Positions 1 to 11,860 of a stretch of 64,000 bases of DNA are shown here, in pieces. Under the pieces are notes generated by a model. It saw only the letters and a list, made by a program, of their open reading frames with translations, made no database searches and was not told the DNA's origin. The stretch's first letter is position 1. The number at the start of each line of letters is the position of its first letter. A program made the translations under genes and the position numbers. Source of the stretch: Epiperipatus broadwayi (lineage: Eukaryota; Onychophora; Udeonychophora; Euonychophora; Peripatidae); NCBI GenBank assembly GCA_028023455.1, contig JAQFVV010012477.1, forward strand, positions 4,235,365-4,299,364, given 5' to 3'.

Positions 1-156
1 TTCCAGATTTGGTTCAGTGCCATTTGCACAATGATGAGTTGATCATCATGATATTCTGCAAAATTTAGTTTTCTATTGGTAAATTTCTGAACACTTTTAT
101 CAAAGGTGATTCCCAGCAGATTAAAATAATAATTTAACAGAAGATATCTACAAACA

Positions 157-585
157 CTAGCAGAGTTATTTAAAGAAAGTTACACACACATGTATATAAT
201 ATACCAATGCAATTTCAAATAATAAATGCTTGTTTGCCAAAGAGAAAATATTTTCCTTAAAATATACTTTAGTACTATATTCTGTGCATAGTAAATATAT
301 ATAAGATGCATATTTCATTACATTTTATTTATAAGGTTGCAAATTGAAATGACATTATAGCCCTCTCTTACATTAAAAAATATAGGTGCAAACAATTATT
401 TAAAGAAGGTAAAGTACCTTCCACAAAATATAACACCCAATGCAATTCAAAATAATATAAATGATTTTTCATTTTGCCAAAGAGAAAATATTTTCTTAAA
501 ATTAGACTTTAGTACTATATTCTGTGCATAGTAAATATATATAAGATGCATATTTAATTATGTTTTATTTAAACAAAGTTGCCAA
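157..585. repeat. Direct tandem duplication, ~241-bp period, two copies
   Basis: Two neighbouring segments (about 157-345 and 398-585) share the same order of words: a start near 'tatttaaagaa', 'caatgcaatt', then a long near-identical block containing 'ttgccaaagagaaaatat' and 'gtactatattctgtgcatag'. The two copies differ by scattered substitutions and small indels, so the duplication is not very recent. No coding potential is recognised. The 60-codon open frame across the end of copy 2 looks like chance. Confidence 0.8.
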
Positions 586-1584
586 TGCATCTATATTTTT
601 TAATGTGAGATGTCTAACTACCAACGTAAAATCCCTCTCTCCCCCCAAAATAGCTTTAATTGACAAATTAAGTCAGCGTAGATTTTCAAAAAATATACTA
701 AATACTTTTAAAAGAAAAGACGTTCAACATCAAATTATTTAGCTTTAAAGCAATTAATTTTTTTCTGGCTTTGAAATTACGGCATATCTAAATTCATTAA
801 TAATATTTAATAATTAAAAAACAATACACAAAAAATAATTACCGATTTCTTCCTTCATTTATAGTAGGCACTTGGATTTTTCCAGTTTTTTTGGTTCAAG
901 AAATTGTTTTTCATGTAAAAATCACATCACATTTCATTTTGAAAATACAAAGTGTGACATGCCATAGAAAGAGATTATTTGAAAGATATAAATCCATTAG
1001 CTATCTCCTAAAATAAAATAAAAATAGTGCTGACTCTAAATGAAATTTATTTTTTAAATTACCATTGAACATATTTGCAAAAGTTACCATTGAATATATT
1101 CACAAAAGCTAGAAACTGGTTAATAGTATCCTAAACATTTCATCATATATGTATGCTATATGAGATTCTTAGGAAAATGTTGAATTAAATCCATATACAT
1201 ATACCAATTAAATATAATCGCACTGTAATATATTAAATCGCAGTTTGTACTTTCAAAATGAATATGACATAATAGACATTTTACATGAAAAAGTAATTTC
1301 CAAAGCTAACAAATTTAATCAAAATGTAACTAAAGTAGACTTTTAAAATACCCGCTTAGTTCTATTATGACATGTTAATTATTTTGTACTTCTAGAAATA
1401 CAAGTTGTTGGAATAATTTTTATTTTTTGACAGGGTTAATAAGGATTATTTTCTGATGCAGAAGAATACAACATTAAATATATGCAAACTTTGAGGCAAC
1501 ATTTCAAAATCCTGCACTAAAATATCAGTAGCAGCTGAAATTTAAGTGTCATCTTTTCTGTGATATTCATTTTTTTTACTCAAA

Positions 1585-1758
1585 ATGATGAAAGTTTGGG
1601 ATCTACCAAAGACAGAACTTGAAGCAGTGGAGTTCCTCCAAAGTAAAAGTGTTCTGCCTTCTCAAAAGCCTCTGTTACTATTCAAGTGTGTTAAAAGCTT
1701 CAAAATTTGGACATCTTTACTGTATTTTTTTTTACACAAAATAACCATCGTTACTTAA
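1585..1758 (+). pseudogene. Transposase N-terminus-like fragment running into a satellite
   Basis: A 57-codon frame begins with two Met codons. Its first ~29 residues include 'WDLPKTELEAVEFLQSKSVL', a pattern I associate with the N-terminus of ISXO2/Merlin-like transposases, where an L-P-x-T-x-E-A-x-x-F-L-Q helix precedes a zinc ribbon. No zinc ribbon follows: from about residue 30 the frame reads the tandem repeat (from 1671) and stops at 1756-1758. It is therefore a truncated relic, if the family call is right. The satellite may have expanded from the place where the coding region broke. It lies inside the inverted arms of the foldback-like element, which would fit a non-autonomous DNA transposon. 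The family call is from memory of the motif only. Confidence 0.35.
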
Positions 1759-2411
1759 TATTCTGTTACTATTCAAGTGTGTTCAAAGCTTCAAAATGCT
1801 GCCATCAAATAACCACTGTTACTTAATCTTCAGTTACTATTCAAGTGTGTTAAAAGCTTCAAAATTCTGACATCTTTGCTGTATTTTTTTACCCAAAATA
1901 ACCATCATTACTTAATCTTCTGTTACTATTCAAGTGTGCTCAAAGCTTCAAAATGCTGCCAGCAAATAACCACTGTTACTTAATCTTCAGTTACTATTCA
2001 AGTGTGTTAAAAGCTTCAAAATTCTGACATCTTTGCTGTATTTTTTTTTACACAAAATAACCATCGTTACTTAATCTTCTGTTACTATTCAAGTGTGTTC
2101 AAAGCTTCAAAATGCTGCCATCAAATAACCACTGTTACTTAATCTTCAGTTACTATTCAAGTGTGTTAAAAGCTTCAAAATTCTGACATCTTTGCTGTAT
2201 TTTTTTTACCCAAAATAACCATCATTACTTAATCTTCTGTTACTATTCAAGTGTGTTCAAAGCTTCAAAATTCTGCCATCTTTGCTAAATTTTTTTACAC
2301 AAAATAACCATCATTACTTAATCTTTTGTTACTATTCAAGTGTGTTCAAAGCTTTAAAATGCTGCCATCAAATAACCACCATTACTCAATCTTCTGTTAC
2401 TATTTAAAATG
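1671..2411 (+). repeat. Alternating-monomer tandem array (~90 bp and 68 bp)
   Basis: Nine full monomers and a partial tenth each start with 't(c/t)(t/a)gttactattcaag'. Starts fall at 1671, 1762, 1830, 1919, 1987, 2078, 2146, 2236, 2325 and 2393, giving periods 91, 68, 89, 68, 91, 68, 90, 89 and 68. The long monomer carries an additional T-run segment ('catctttgctgtatttt') that the short one lacks. The two types mostly alternate, so the true unit is a ~158-bp dimer. One long-long neighbour pair (2146-2324) breaks the pattern. Identity between same-type monomers is high, so amplification is fairly recent. Confidence 0.92.
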
Positions 2412-2904
2412 TGAATTCTAAATCAAAATAATGTTCTTAATGGATTTTTATGCTGAACACATTCAAGTGTCTACTACAAATGATTGGGAGGACTTTGGTA
2501 ATTATTTTTTGTGTATTGCTTTTTTATGTTGATTACCATTTTTTGTGTATTGCTTTTTAATTATTTAAATATTATTGACCAATTTAGATATGCCATAATT
2601 TGAAAGCCAGATAACAATTAATTGCTTTATAGCTAAATAATTTGAGTTATTTTTGGATAGAAATTCTTTATTGGGGGAGGGGTAGGTTTTATGTTTGATG
2701 AGATGCCATAATTTCAAACCAGTAATTTTCTTTTTAGTTTATATAATTGTTGCTTTTAAATCTGATCATTTGCAAATATTGACAGCTACTTAATTTGCCC
2801 ATTCATATTTGCAAATGTTGAAAGGTAAATAATTTGATGTTTTTGGATTTCCCACTCTTTGTCTGTCATGTTTCTTTGTGGATTAATCACGGACTTCTTT
2901 ATTT

Positions 2905-3205
2905 TTTAAATTTGAATTATTATAGGATTTTATAGAATTTTCTTGGTTTTTTTTTTATAATTTGTACTTTCGATGTATTTCTTGGATATATATATCTTCA
3001 GGCATTTTTATTTTTCGATTTAAGTGATGAAATTTTGATTTTAGGGAGGGGGTGGTAGGTCTTTCTCGTATTTTCATGGAATTTTTTTTTTTTAATTTGA
3101 ATTTTATAGCATTTTCTTGTTTCTTTTTTATAATTTGTACTTTCAATGTATTTCTTGGATATATATTGCCTCAGGCATTTTTATTTGTCAATTTTGAGCC
3201 ACTTT
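2905..3205 (+). repeat. Direct duplication, ~178-bp period
   Basis: The block around 2905-3025 is repeated at about 3083-3205. Both contain 'ttataatttgtacttt', 'gatgtatttcttggatatat' or a near copy, and 'tcaggcatttttattt'. They differ by small indels in T-runs. It lies just outside the right arm of the foldback-like element. Another G-rich word ('gggagggggtggtaggt', 3043) resembles the one in that arm (2665), so the duplication may be an extension of the same element. Confidence 0.75.
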
Positions 3206-3292
3206 CGTTTATAAATTTATCACTTGCAGGCTTTGGGCCATTTGTTGATGGTGTCACAGTGCCACCTGATGGCAGCAGTACAGTTCCTCCAT
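3203..3292 (+). other. Short GC-richer coding-like island, possible exon relic
   Basis: After a pyrimidine-rich tract and 'cacttgcag' there is a 21-codon frame (GFGPFVDGVTVPPDG...) ending in a stop at 3290-3292. The complementary strand is also open here. Composition is clearly less AT-rich than the flanks. It could be the 3' end of a decayed exon, for example of a carboxylesterase-type protein where a '(P/A)xVDG' motif occurs, but the match is too short to rely on. Confidence 0.15.
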
Positions 3293-3299
3293 GACTATC

Positions 3300-5780
3300 C
3301 TATTGAATCTTTACAATTTTAAATGTAGGTTTTACATAAATCCTAATAGTCACCTTTGATCCCACATTGCAACTTCAAATGGCAAATATTTTTTTTTGAT
3401 AATTTCTAATTTCATTTTTAAATTGCAGATATAGCATTTCCCCAATTTTTAGAAAGAGTCACTGACAGACTGCAACTGTATGCAAGCTCATGGTTTAATA
3501 GTACTAAAATTTGACACCACAAATTTTAAACTATTTATGCATAGAGAATGATTTAACAATTGTAATTTTTTTTGAAACCTAAAAAAAAATCATATGTGAG
3601 ATGAATGGATAAAATAAAAAAAAATTGCTGGAATATTGTTGAAATCTGAAGTCTCAAATACATTGAAACAAATTTTCATTTTATGGCAAATAATTAATGT
3701 CAGAAAATACTGATTAATAACTAAATACTAAACAAATAAAACATTTAAATAGTCCACTACAGATCAGAAACTTTTTCAACAGTTTTCCATAGAAAAGTAA
3801 TAAAAAAAGTCACAATTATCAACTTCTCAATAGCTAAATCAAGAGAGTTTGAATAGTTTTTTTTTCCATCATTATGTTATTCTCTAGCTAAGAAGAGCTA
3901 AATATCCATTAACTAACTAATATTTTTAATGAGCTGGGTTAAATTATGAAATAGCTATCTGAAAAAATAATCTCAAGTTGAATTAAAATCTGAAGAAAAA
4001 TCAAATTTAACCCAGACTGAATTCAATGTCCAGATGGTGATCATGGCATGCAATTACACTATTATTATATAATAAAGCCTTATATAAGAATTATCATAAT
4101 TATGCAATGATAAAAAGTGTAGCCATTGCAACTGCAAGAAAAACAGAGATGAGTTTGTGATGAATATTGAAACCAATTTTAAATAGCATTTAGTATAAAT
4201 TATATAATGTTAAAATAATAATATATAATTAAAAGTTATTTTAATATAATATATTGCAGTATAATATGCTACTGTTCTTTTTTTCTATTTGTTTCATTTC
4301 AAAGTTTAGCAATTCAAGGGTTAAAAATAGGATTTATTAATTCAATTTTGAGAAGACAGTTTTTCTTTTTTATTCTTTTGAATTAATCAATGGATCAATA
4401 CTGCAAGAGCTGTGAACACTTTCAACTTCTGACTAATCAGTGAATCCTTAAGCAATTTTACCATCAAGATAAAAAATGGACAATTAATGGGCAGCTTTAA
4501 GGGACATTTACATAATAACTTTGACATTTGCATAGTATCCATCAGAGTATTCCAATATCATTTAGATTCACAAAAGTAAAAAAACGTGAATTATTTTTAT
4601 CGATGGGAATTTACTAAGACTATACATAAGGACAAGTTCTCTTTCTTTCATTCTTTTTTGTTGAAAAAAGTATAAAAACAATCCTTCACCTTAACAGAAT
4701 TCTATATGACATTGGCATAATTCAATATTATTTGAATACAACTTTTTTATGCTATAGAATTCTTTGATAAATAATACAAAATTACTTTTTCCTTTAAAAT
4801 CCATCAATTTCTACACCTTAAAAGGAACTACATTTAATGTCAAAATTAATAATTCAACTTTCTCCCCCCATTCCTAACCTTTTTTGTTTTTATAGCCAAA
4901 ATGTGGAAACAATAAATAAGTTAAAAGAATGTATACAGATATTTTCTTTTTGTTTTAGAGATAGAAACGAAAGGAAAAAAAAATGTAGCAGCATAAATAA
5001 TAAGCAGAAAGATATTAAGATAGCAAAATCACAATTAAGTGTGTATTAATTATGCATCTTAAAATTTCAATTTTTTTTAAAAAGAATAAAACGTAAATTA
5101 TTGAGAAGATAAAAAAATCTGACAACAATTCATGCTGGTTAACACATCAACCACATCTACCTACGTTGTACATGATATGAGTTCAAATCTAAGTGCAATT
5201 TGAACATTTTTTAGACAATTTGACTATCTATCCAGCTATTGTTTATTACATGAAATCTATCTATTCTTAGATAAAGATTAAACATTTATTATAATTATCT
5301 AGCAATTGCCATGTGCAGTTTACACAGTGACAGAGCTGCAGACTTAAGAGCTAATGATTTCTGCACCAATTTTTATTTGAGCACATAAAAAGTAAATTTA
5401 ATTATTTCAATGAATTAAGTGAGTTTAAACTGGCACTTGGAAGGTGAATATCATATGACTTCCTGAGCAATTAATAGTGCTTACGTCTTTTGACTGACAG
5501 TTAACAAGCCTAAAAAATAATGCTTATTTTTGACTGTTTCTCTATGAAAAAATGCTAAAGACAGCTTGTCCTGCAGCAAGTTATTTAAGAGTATTTATTT
5601 TTTATCCATACACTTATGCTTTAATAGAGTTTAGAATTTTTCAATCGTTGGAGATTAAAATGCCTTCAAAGTTAGATAGATAAAAGTATAAATTCTAAGT
5701 AAAAATAAAATATAACTAAAGTTTTCAAGATTTGTTATTAATTAAATAACAATAAAGACAAATTACCTTAAGACCAGACT
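3300..5780. other. AT-rich spacer, nothing recognised
   Basis: I see no convincing exon, RNA gene or transposon here. There are many homopolymer runs. A weak tRNA B-box-like word ('gagttcaaatctaagt', near 5179) follows an A-box-like word ('gctggttaacacatc', near 5133). This may be a decayed tRNA-derived short repeat but is not supportable alone. Confidence 0.6.
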
Positions 5781-5789
5781 CTCCAAATA

Positions 5790-6095
5790 ATGTTCAAAAT
5801 TGATTGCAAGGAACCAACTTGCAATGCAATTTATTATCGTAAATCACATGCTAACAATGCCACTAGATTAGCGCAACACAAGTATATATATACACACACT
5901 AAAATAGAACCTAACATAAAGTTAGTATTTTTGAAGCAAGAGATTGGCTTGGGCCACAATTTCAATCCATTTAACATTAAAGTGGTTTGTGTTGAGCACA
6001 ATGATTGAAAGAGAAAATACAAAGAGGTGTGATTTATCACAAATAGCACTCATTCAATAAATAAAAGAGATTCATGCATTGCATTATCATGCAAG
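5790..6095 (+). pseudogene. Penelope-like element GIY-YIG endonuclease remnant (copy A)
   Basis: This decayed frame encodes the C-terminal GIY-YIG endonuclease of a PLE. Residues visible in order are 'CNAIYYRKS' in the position of the second motif ('YIGxT' in intact enzymes), 'ATRLAQHKYIY' (the conserved R and H-K of the core helix), then 'GLGHNFNPFNIKVVCVEHN', which matches the usual 'GHxFD...VKVLxxExN' tail. An in-frame stop follows at 6006-6008. Beyond it 'KRKYKEV' corresponds to the conserved 'KRKIKEA' motif. The first Tyr motif and the reverse transcriptase are missing. GIY-YIG nucleases nick the target to prime reverse transcription; this copy cannot encode an intact one. It points the same way as copy B about 2 kb downstream. 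Confidence 0.75.
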
Positions 6096-6157
6096 TGGTA
6101 TACATAAATTTACAAACTTGAATATTAATTAATTCAAATGTTAATTCTCCCACTTAC

Positions 6158-6206
6158 TTATCTTTGTGACATGAATATGACCAGCCTGATTGAAAGCAAT
6201 GCTATA
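6158..6206 (-). CDS. Possible 49-nt internal exon
   Basis: On the minus strand, a 'tattttacag' acceptor is followed by 49 nt and then a strong donor (gtaagtg). In one frame the exon reads YSIAFNQAGHIHVTKI without a stop. The polypyrimidine tract is weak. In an AT-rich genome such pairs arise by chance, so this is only a candidate. It overlaps no mobile element; the nearest is the end of PLE copy A about 60 bp away. Confidence 0.22.
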
Positions 6207-6209
6207 CTG

Positions 6210-7927
6210 TAAAATAGTTACAATTGTTTATTAATTTTTCCTGTATGGTAGACCTTCCCTATTTATTTAATTACATATACTTTTAAAAAAAACAGGCTTG
6301 GATCATACATTATTTACAATGCAAAGGAGATAATCTTTATCTTTCACCATTAACTAAAAATCATGGCACAGCAAATGAAAAGGACACATCTAATACACAG
6401 GTCATAGATTCATGCCCACACTTTTATTAAAACATTAAATTAAAAACTTCTTTCTCTTAATTGATATATTTGATATGAGTGTCAAGATAGATAACCTTAT
6501 TCATAATTTTACTTCAAATTCTAGCAAATTAATTTTAAAAGTCACCTAGAATTAATGGGTAATAAAAGTATAACCAGTAATGATGGTGATTATGATAAAC
6601 ATAACTAAAAAATGGAGGGGGATGTACTTCTTAAGTAGCTAATCATGATGATATAAAAAAAATCCTGTATTTTCATTTCACTTACATTCTTTTTAAATAA
6701 AATTTAAGATCCCCCACATTAAATTATGAATTATTAATACTCTACTTTTCTTAAAAGTGAAATCAAATTAGTAGTACCATTGTTTAAACATTTGTCTTAG
6801 TGATCTAATGTTACACATAAATAATATTACTTTTGCTCAAAAGATGATGATCCAAAGACTCACCCAATCAGGAATCTAATTTTGATTGATTCAACCAATA
6901 AATAATATAAGATAATAATATGGATAAGACCCCATTTAATTCAAATAAGAAGACAGACTTAAACAAATGGCTTCCTTAAAATAATATTATTTTCAAGTAA
7001 AGCAAACAAAAAAATAATCCTATGGATACAACTTTCAGATGTAGGAATAAATAGCAATAATGATATTGATCTGGACGTAATACTTCATTTTTTCCTTGAT
7101 ACAAATAGAATAAATAAATATAGAATTTGTAGCTTTTGCACACATAGATTAGTAGTTAAAAATATTACTTTTTGTTAAGATTTAAACCTCATATACATGG
7201 CACAGAAGAACATACATATCAGTAACAATATTTTTCCTTGTACATTTCGTTACTATAATTATTATTGTAAATATTAATTCTTATTAAGAGCAATGTCAAC
7301 ATGTAATATTTAAATAAGTAATAAATTAAGCACTCAAGGCATGCACTAAGGTTATAGCCTTATTTAAGTATAATTATTATTATAATAATTAAAATGTAAT
7401 TTTAGTTACAAATCAAATTATAGATTATTTCATACAAGAAAGAAATGTAAAAAATTAATTTTTTCTTAGAATTGAAATATAACACTGCTATTATTGGAAT
7501 TAATTTTTAATCAGCTAATGATTTCTTAAAATTACCATTAAATTTTAGACTTTGCAGTTGCCAATGAGAACATTTATTCCAATAAATTCCTTTTTATATT
7601 TTCATTTTTGAAGCATTATGGGAAGCTCATTTTATATTTTTTATTCTACTGTTATTTATAACAAATCCAATGCGAACTCTATTGGCTTATATCACTCCTT
7701 TCACCTTTTTTTTCATACTGACATATCATTGATTTGGACTCTTTATTTTAGATATGAAGTATAGGATATTTTTTCCTTTTTTAAAAAACTCTAAAAAATA
7801 ATTTAAATATTGATTTTTTTCCCTTCGTTATGCATTTGTAATTCAAATTTGCATGTTTGTTAATCTGAGTGGTTTCTTTTTACTTTACGATTTAAAACAA
7901 AATAATGATAAAAACACTTGAAATTAG
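6210..7927. other. AT-rich spacer, nothing recognised
   Basis: No frame, splice-flanked segment or repeat family is recognisable. There are a few short purine or pyrimidine runs and small palindromic AT words only. Confidence 0.6.
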
Positions 7928-8560
7928 ATGCACTATCTATTCAAAATCTACAATACAAAGGCTCGTGAATTATCACGGTTTAAAGCATTTCTTAAGAGAA
8001 ACTTGAAGTTTTGTAATTATGAGGCCGACAGAAAAATCAAAATAGATGAATACATTAAAGATCTATGTAGTATAGGTTACAGCAAAAACATTTTAATGTT
8101 ATTAAACCCAGAAAAATAAAGTGAACATTAAAACTGCAAGTTGAAACTAAACCATGGATTAGCATGTCTTATATTTCAAGATAAATAAACAAAATTTTAA
8201 AAAAATCTGCCAGTCAACTTTCAAAGTTAATTTCCATACTATCCCCTAATCTTAATAGGATGATTTATAACACAAAAGACAAATTACAAAAGAAGAACAG
8301 AAATTCCATACCACAGCCCAGGTTACAATTCTGTATAGTGACAGGTAATCTAGAGCTAATATTTCAACTAGATTAGTGCATCATAAATACTTATATAAAT
8401 ACACTACAGTCAATCTAAAATATGTCTATTTTTGGGACCATGAAAAACAATTTGGTCATAGCTTTGACTCACAAACAGTTAATCTAGTGAGTATGGAGTG
8501 CAATGACAGAAAAAGAAAGATCAAGGAGATGTGATTTATTGCCAATCCTAAATATATAAT
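7928..8560 (+). pseudogene. Penelope-like element remnant: RT linker to GIY-YIG (copy B)
   Basis: The opening 63-codon frame resembles the region just after the PLE reverse transcriptase. It contains 'LKFCNYEADRKIKIDEYIKD' followed by 'GYSKNIL', matching the usual pattern 'R..ICS......EI..I...F..NGYP...I'. After frame breaks, the C-terminal part is readable at about 8350-8530. It shows 'STRLVHHKYLY', then 'EKQFGHSFDSQTVNLVSME' and 'KRKIKEM', the same motifs in the same order as in copy A. Several stops and frameshifts are present. It is a 5'-truncated, decayed element of the same broad group as copy A, but diverged enough to be a separate insertion rather than a duplicate. Confidence 0.7.
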
Positions 8561-8950
8561 AAACAAAAAGGAAAATAGCATCCAATGATCTAGCAAAAAG
8601 AATATTTAAATAGATTAATTTAAATAAAAATGAATGCATAGATACATTATAGTATAAATAAAGCAACAATAAGAATTAATTTAAAAGAGCTATAAGTATG
8701 GTGACCTTCATCAAAAGTACATTTGGTTTTAGATTATAAAATAGAAAGAAATGACTTCATTAGACAAACAAACAAACATATGCAATTTGAAATAGGTTAA
8801 ATGTATTTTGAGGGCAGTTTTTTTCCTTTAATAAAGTAATATTCAATTTTATTACCTAAACTATGCTCTTATATGTATTATTACCTGATTTTGATATTAT
8901 GTAATCTTTTGTCTCAATGATTTTAGAGGAATACTTATTTTAAAATAAGA

Positions 8951-8975
8951 TATATATATATATATATATATATAT
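8951..8975. repeat. (TA)n microsatellite
   Basis: About 12 uninterrupted TA units. Confidence 0.95.
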
Positions 8976-9217
8976 CAGTAATGAAGCATCCATGTATTGA
9001 ACGGAATGAGTGCTTCCGTAGAAAAATTCACGAAAACTTTCAAAAGCTTTAATTAAAATTCAATTTAAAAAATCACTAAAATATATACATATTCAACCTC
9101 ACAAAATCAAACCAACAAGTTGCACATACAATAGTGTAGTAAGAACAATAAGTACATTAGTATATATAATCTATTTTGCAAAATTGTAAAAAAAAATTCA
9201 ACTATTTTGCTAAAAAT

Positions 9218-9720
9218 AAAAAAAAGAATGAACTATTTAAACTTTTTGTTTTAATTGTACAGAATTTCTGTTGACTGTCAACTTTTTTACCAACAGTTGG
9301 ATTGTTTTTATATATGACCAGGAATAAATTTGACTAAAAAATTATTGGTTGATTATAAGAAGTTCACACAATGCTAAAATCTAATTTACAATTAAAACTT
9401 AAGAATGTTAAAAGCATTTACAAGATAAAAATATATTGATAATGTATTATCTATATTTAAACTAATCATGGTCTGATTAACATAAAAAAGAATGAATAAT
9501 TTAAATCATTATTTTTTGAATGGAATTTCTGCTGACTTTCAATTTTTTTACTAACTGTTGAATTGTTTTTATATACAGTAAGGAATGAATTTGACCAATG
9601 CATTATTTGTTGATTATAAGAAGTTCACACAATGCTAAAATCTAATTTACAATTAAAATTTAAGAATGTTAAAAACATTTGGTAGATACAAATATATTGA
9701 TAATGTATTATCTATATTGT
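9218..9720 (+). repeat. Tandem duplication, 261-bp period
   Basis: Two copies in direct orientation. The anchor word 'gttgattataagaagttcac' occurs at 9348 and 9609. Similarity starts near 'aaaaaagaatga' (9222 and 9486) and ends at 'gataatgtattatctatatt'. Identity by eye is about 85-90%. No coding content. Confidence 0.88.
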
Positions 9721-9784
9721 AATGATCAGAATTGTTCATTCAGATAACAAAATTCAGAGTCCAACACACTAAAAATGATTGAAA

Positions 9785-9850
9785 TGGGATGGTAAGATAC
9801 AGATTCCAAACCAGCTCCAATTCATAGTCCAGCACTCTTGATTTAACATC
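9785..9850 (-). repeat. Decayed tRNA-like segment
   Basis: On the minus strand, an anticodon-arm-like hairpin ('ctggactatgaattggag') is followed by a B-box-like 'ggtttggaatctg'. No convincing A-box is seen upstream, so it is at best the 3' half of a tRNA or tRNA-derived short repeat. Confidence 0.25.
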
Positions 9851-11090
9851 ATATAAGTGACATTTCTGAGGTTACCCCCAGACCTTAATTTTAATTGTGA
9901 GACAGTTCTGAAAAAGAGGGAAACATGAGACTTTATGGCTTACCATACATGCATAATATAAAATTGGACTAAATATCTATTAATGGCTAAGCTAATATAA
10001 TATTGACATTTTGTATAATAATATAATTAATAAGTAAGTGGATTAGATTGAGATATGATAAAAGAATAATGAAGATAGGATAAATTTAAATACATTTATT
10101 AAAATTATTGGTAATGAAAAACAAAATAAATTAAATTACACTATTTAGCAATCACATTGAAATCAAATAGACATTCGCAGGCATTATACAATAGAATGTA
10201 ACCAGTCTGGGATAATACAGTGTTCAGACTCATTTAAATGTATTAGCTGATTTTTGTGCTCAGTGAATAATTTATGCATATAAGAATTTAATATGCCAAC
10301 TTAATATTAATTTCATATCACAGTTTGCCAAGTGGTAAATAACAATGCTAGCCAGAAATATAATTTAATTACTACATTGATAATATTGTGACTGTTTACT
10401 AAGTTTCTCCAATATTCGAGCCTAATAATGTAACTCAATAATGATGCAAATTGTCATCCATCAAACTAAAAGTTAAAAAGTTATATTACTTTCAGATAAA
10501 TCCTGAATAATATATATTATAGAGAGAACTGGTTAAACTAACCATACATACATTTACTATAGGCATTTAAAATATGCTATAAAGATAGAGGGATTACTTA
10601 AATATATTAATACCCTCATTTAACAAACAATTCACATTTCTAATCAGATTTAATAAAAATGAAGGGAAACCATACTTAAGAGGATCAGAATAAATGAAAA
10701 TAACTAAATATGCCCCTATTAATATCTCCATGGACAGAATTCTATTATTAATTCAGTAAAACTATGCTTAAAATTATAATTTACCAGTATAACAAAGCAA
10801 ATCATAACAATTATATGTGAAATTGAATTCAGAGTTGATTTAAATTACTGCAATAATCACAAGGTGATCAGTTATTAATTAATGAATTTTAATTTTGATA
10901 CAGAGATTTGAATGATATCATAATTACTAAATTGAAGATAGAAATATTATCTTCGGGATAAACTTATTAAAATATATCCGCTCGCTGGTTCGAAATATAT
11001 GGCACATCATCACAAATCTAAATGAAATATTAAAAACTTAAATATATAAAATTGACACAGAAAATCTCACATTTCAAAAGGAATGAACTA
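9851..11090. other. AT-rich spacer, nothing recognised
   Basis: No coding, RNA or repeat structure stands out apart from short inverted AT words. It may include the decayed 5' portion of the hAT element that follows, but I cannot see its left terminus. Confidence 0.5.
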
Positions 11091-11097
11091 ATACATT

Positions 11098-11392
11098 TTT
11101 TACAGAAAGAAATAGTAAATCAATGTGCCTGATATGTCTGGAAAGTATTTCAGTTAATAAAGAACACAATATTATAAGGCATTATTTATCAAAACATTCA
11201 GATTACAACAGAAATATCAAAAATATCAACTTAAAAAAGAGCTTCAAGTGACTGACATGTTTTATAAAAAGTACAAACAAGTCAGAATATTTTGTAAAGT
11301 CAAGTTACATTATTTTACAAAAAAGCAAAAAAAAAAAAAATAGAAAATATTTTTTAAAAGAGTATATAAAAGACTGTATTCTAGTGCTGTAG
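11098..11392 (+). pseudogene. hAT-superfamily (ZBED/SCAND3-like) transposase N-terminal remnant
   Basis: The frame contains a C-x2-C...H-x4-H finger readable as 'CLICLESISVNKEHNIIRHY' followed by 'LSKH', then 'SDYNRNI'. This is the layout of the N-terminal zinc finger in hAT transposases related to ZBED5, SCAND3 and EPM2AIP1. A stop at 11249-11251 interrupts it. Downstream in the same frame 'SSYIIL' and 'KEYIKDCIL' match the next conserved block of that family (usually 'ASYxVA...FTEGEFIKxC'). A second stop lies at 11390-11392. The catalytic DDE core is not visible. A hAT-type terminus follows at 11732, supporting the call. Expected function of an intact copy: binding and cutting its own ends. 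This one is dead. Confidence 0.72.
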
Positions 11393-11575
11393 AATTAATC
11401 TAGCCAGAAAATAAAAAAAAATTGCAAATATAAATATATTAAAAAACTGTTACAAAGTGAATTAAAAATTGTCATTCATTATGAAACAGTCATTGATAAT
11501 ATTGATGTTTCTTTATTATAATACACAAAAAATTATGCTCTTCATTTAAAAAAGGGAAAGTTGAGATTGATCTTC

Positions 11576-11732
11576 CAGTTAAAAGGGTTGCCAACTCCTA
11601 ATGATTAGGGGTAAAATAATTACATTTTTGATTAAATATAGCAGGCTTAAGTCAATAATTTTGTATGGTCTTGGATGACATTATAAATATCCAAATATCT
11701 TTTGGCAAAAAAAAAAAGATTCCTCATCACTG
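11576..11732 (+). mobile_element. hAT transposon 3' terminal region
   Basis: The segment ends in 'aaagattcctcatcactg', the complement of a CAGTGATG... hAT terminus with a T-run after it. Inside is 'ggttgccaactccta', a subterminal word also related to the hAT ends at 15.38 and 43.38 kb. It lies 180 bp downstream of the hAT transposase fragment and is probably its 3' end. No matching 8-bp target duplication is evident. Confidence 0.5.
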
Positions 11733-11838
11733 TTCTAGAATAATCAAAATTGACCAATCATAATTTTTTATTTTTTAACTAATTAAATATGCAAGGATTG
11801 ACCACTTGCTACATTTTGATAAGATAAAAAAACATTTA

Positions 11839-11860
11839 CCCCCCCCCCCCAAAAAAAAAA
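11839..11860. repeat. C12-A10 homopolymer junction
   Basis: An uninterrupted run of 12 C is followed directly by 10 A and then short TAAA repeats. Confidence 0.95.

Larger units (their letters stand above)
640..2710. mobile_element. Foldback-like element: inverted arms around a tandem array
   Basis: The segment at about 640-895 reappears in reverse complement at about 2440-2710. Shared words in the arms include the run around 'acaatacacaaaaaataatt' (about 820-840) against 'ttttttgtgtattgc' (about 2508), and 'tgccataatttgaaagccag' (2593) against its complement near 770-790. The similarity runs outward through a G-rich stretch (2665-2690 against the C-rich 640-650) and inward for about 50 bp. 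The right arm holds an extra short internal duplication. Between the arms lie a transposase-like fragment and an alternating satellite array. Foldback transposons with internal tandem repeats are known in animals; whether this one moved as a unit is inference. Confidence 0.6.
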
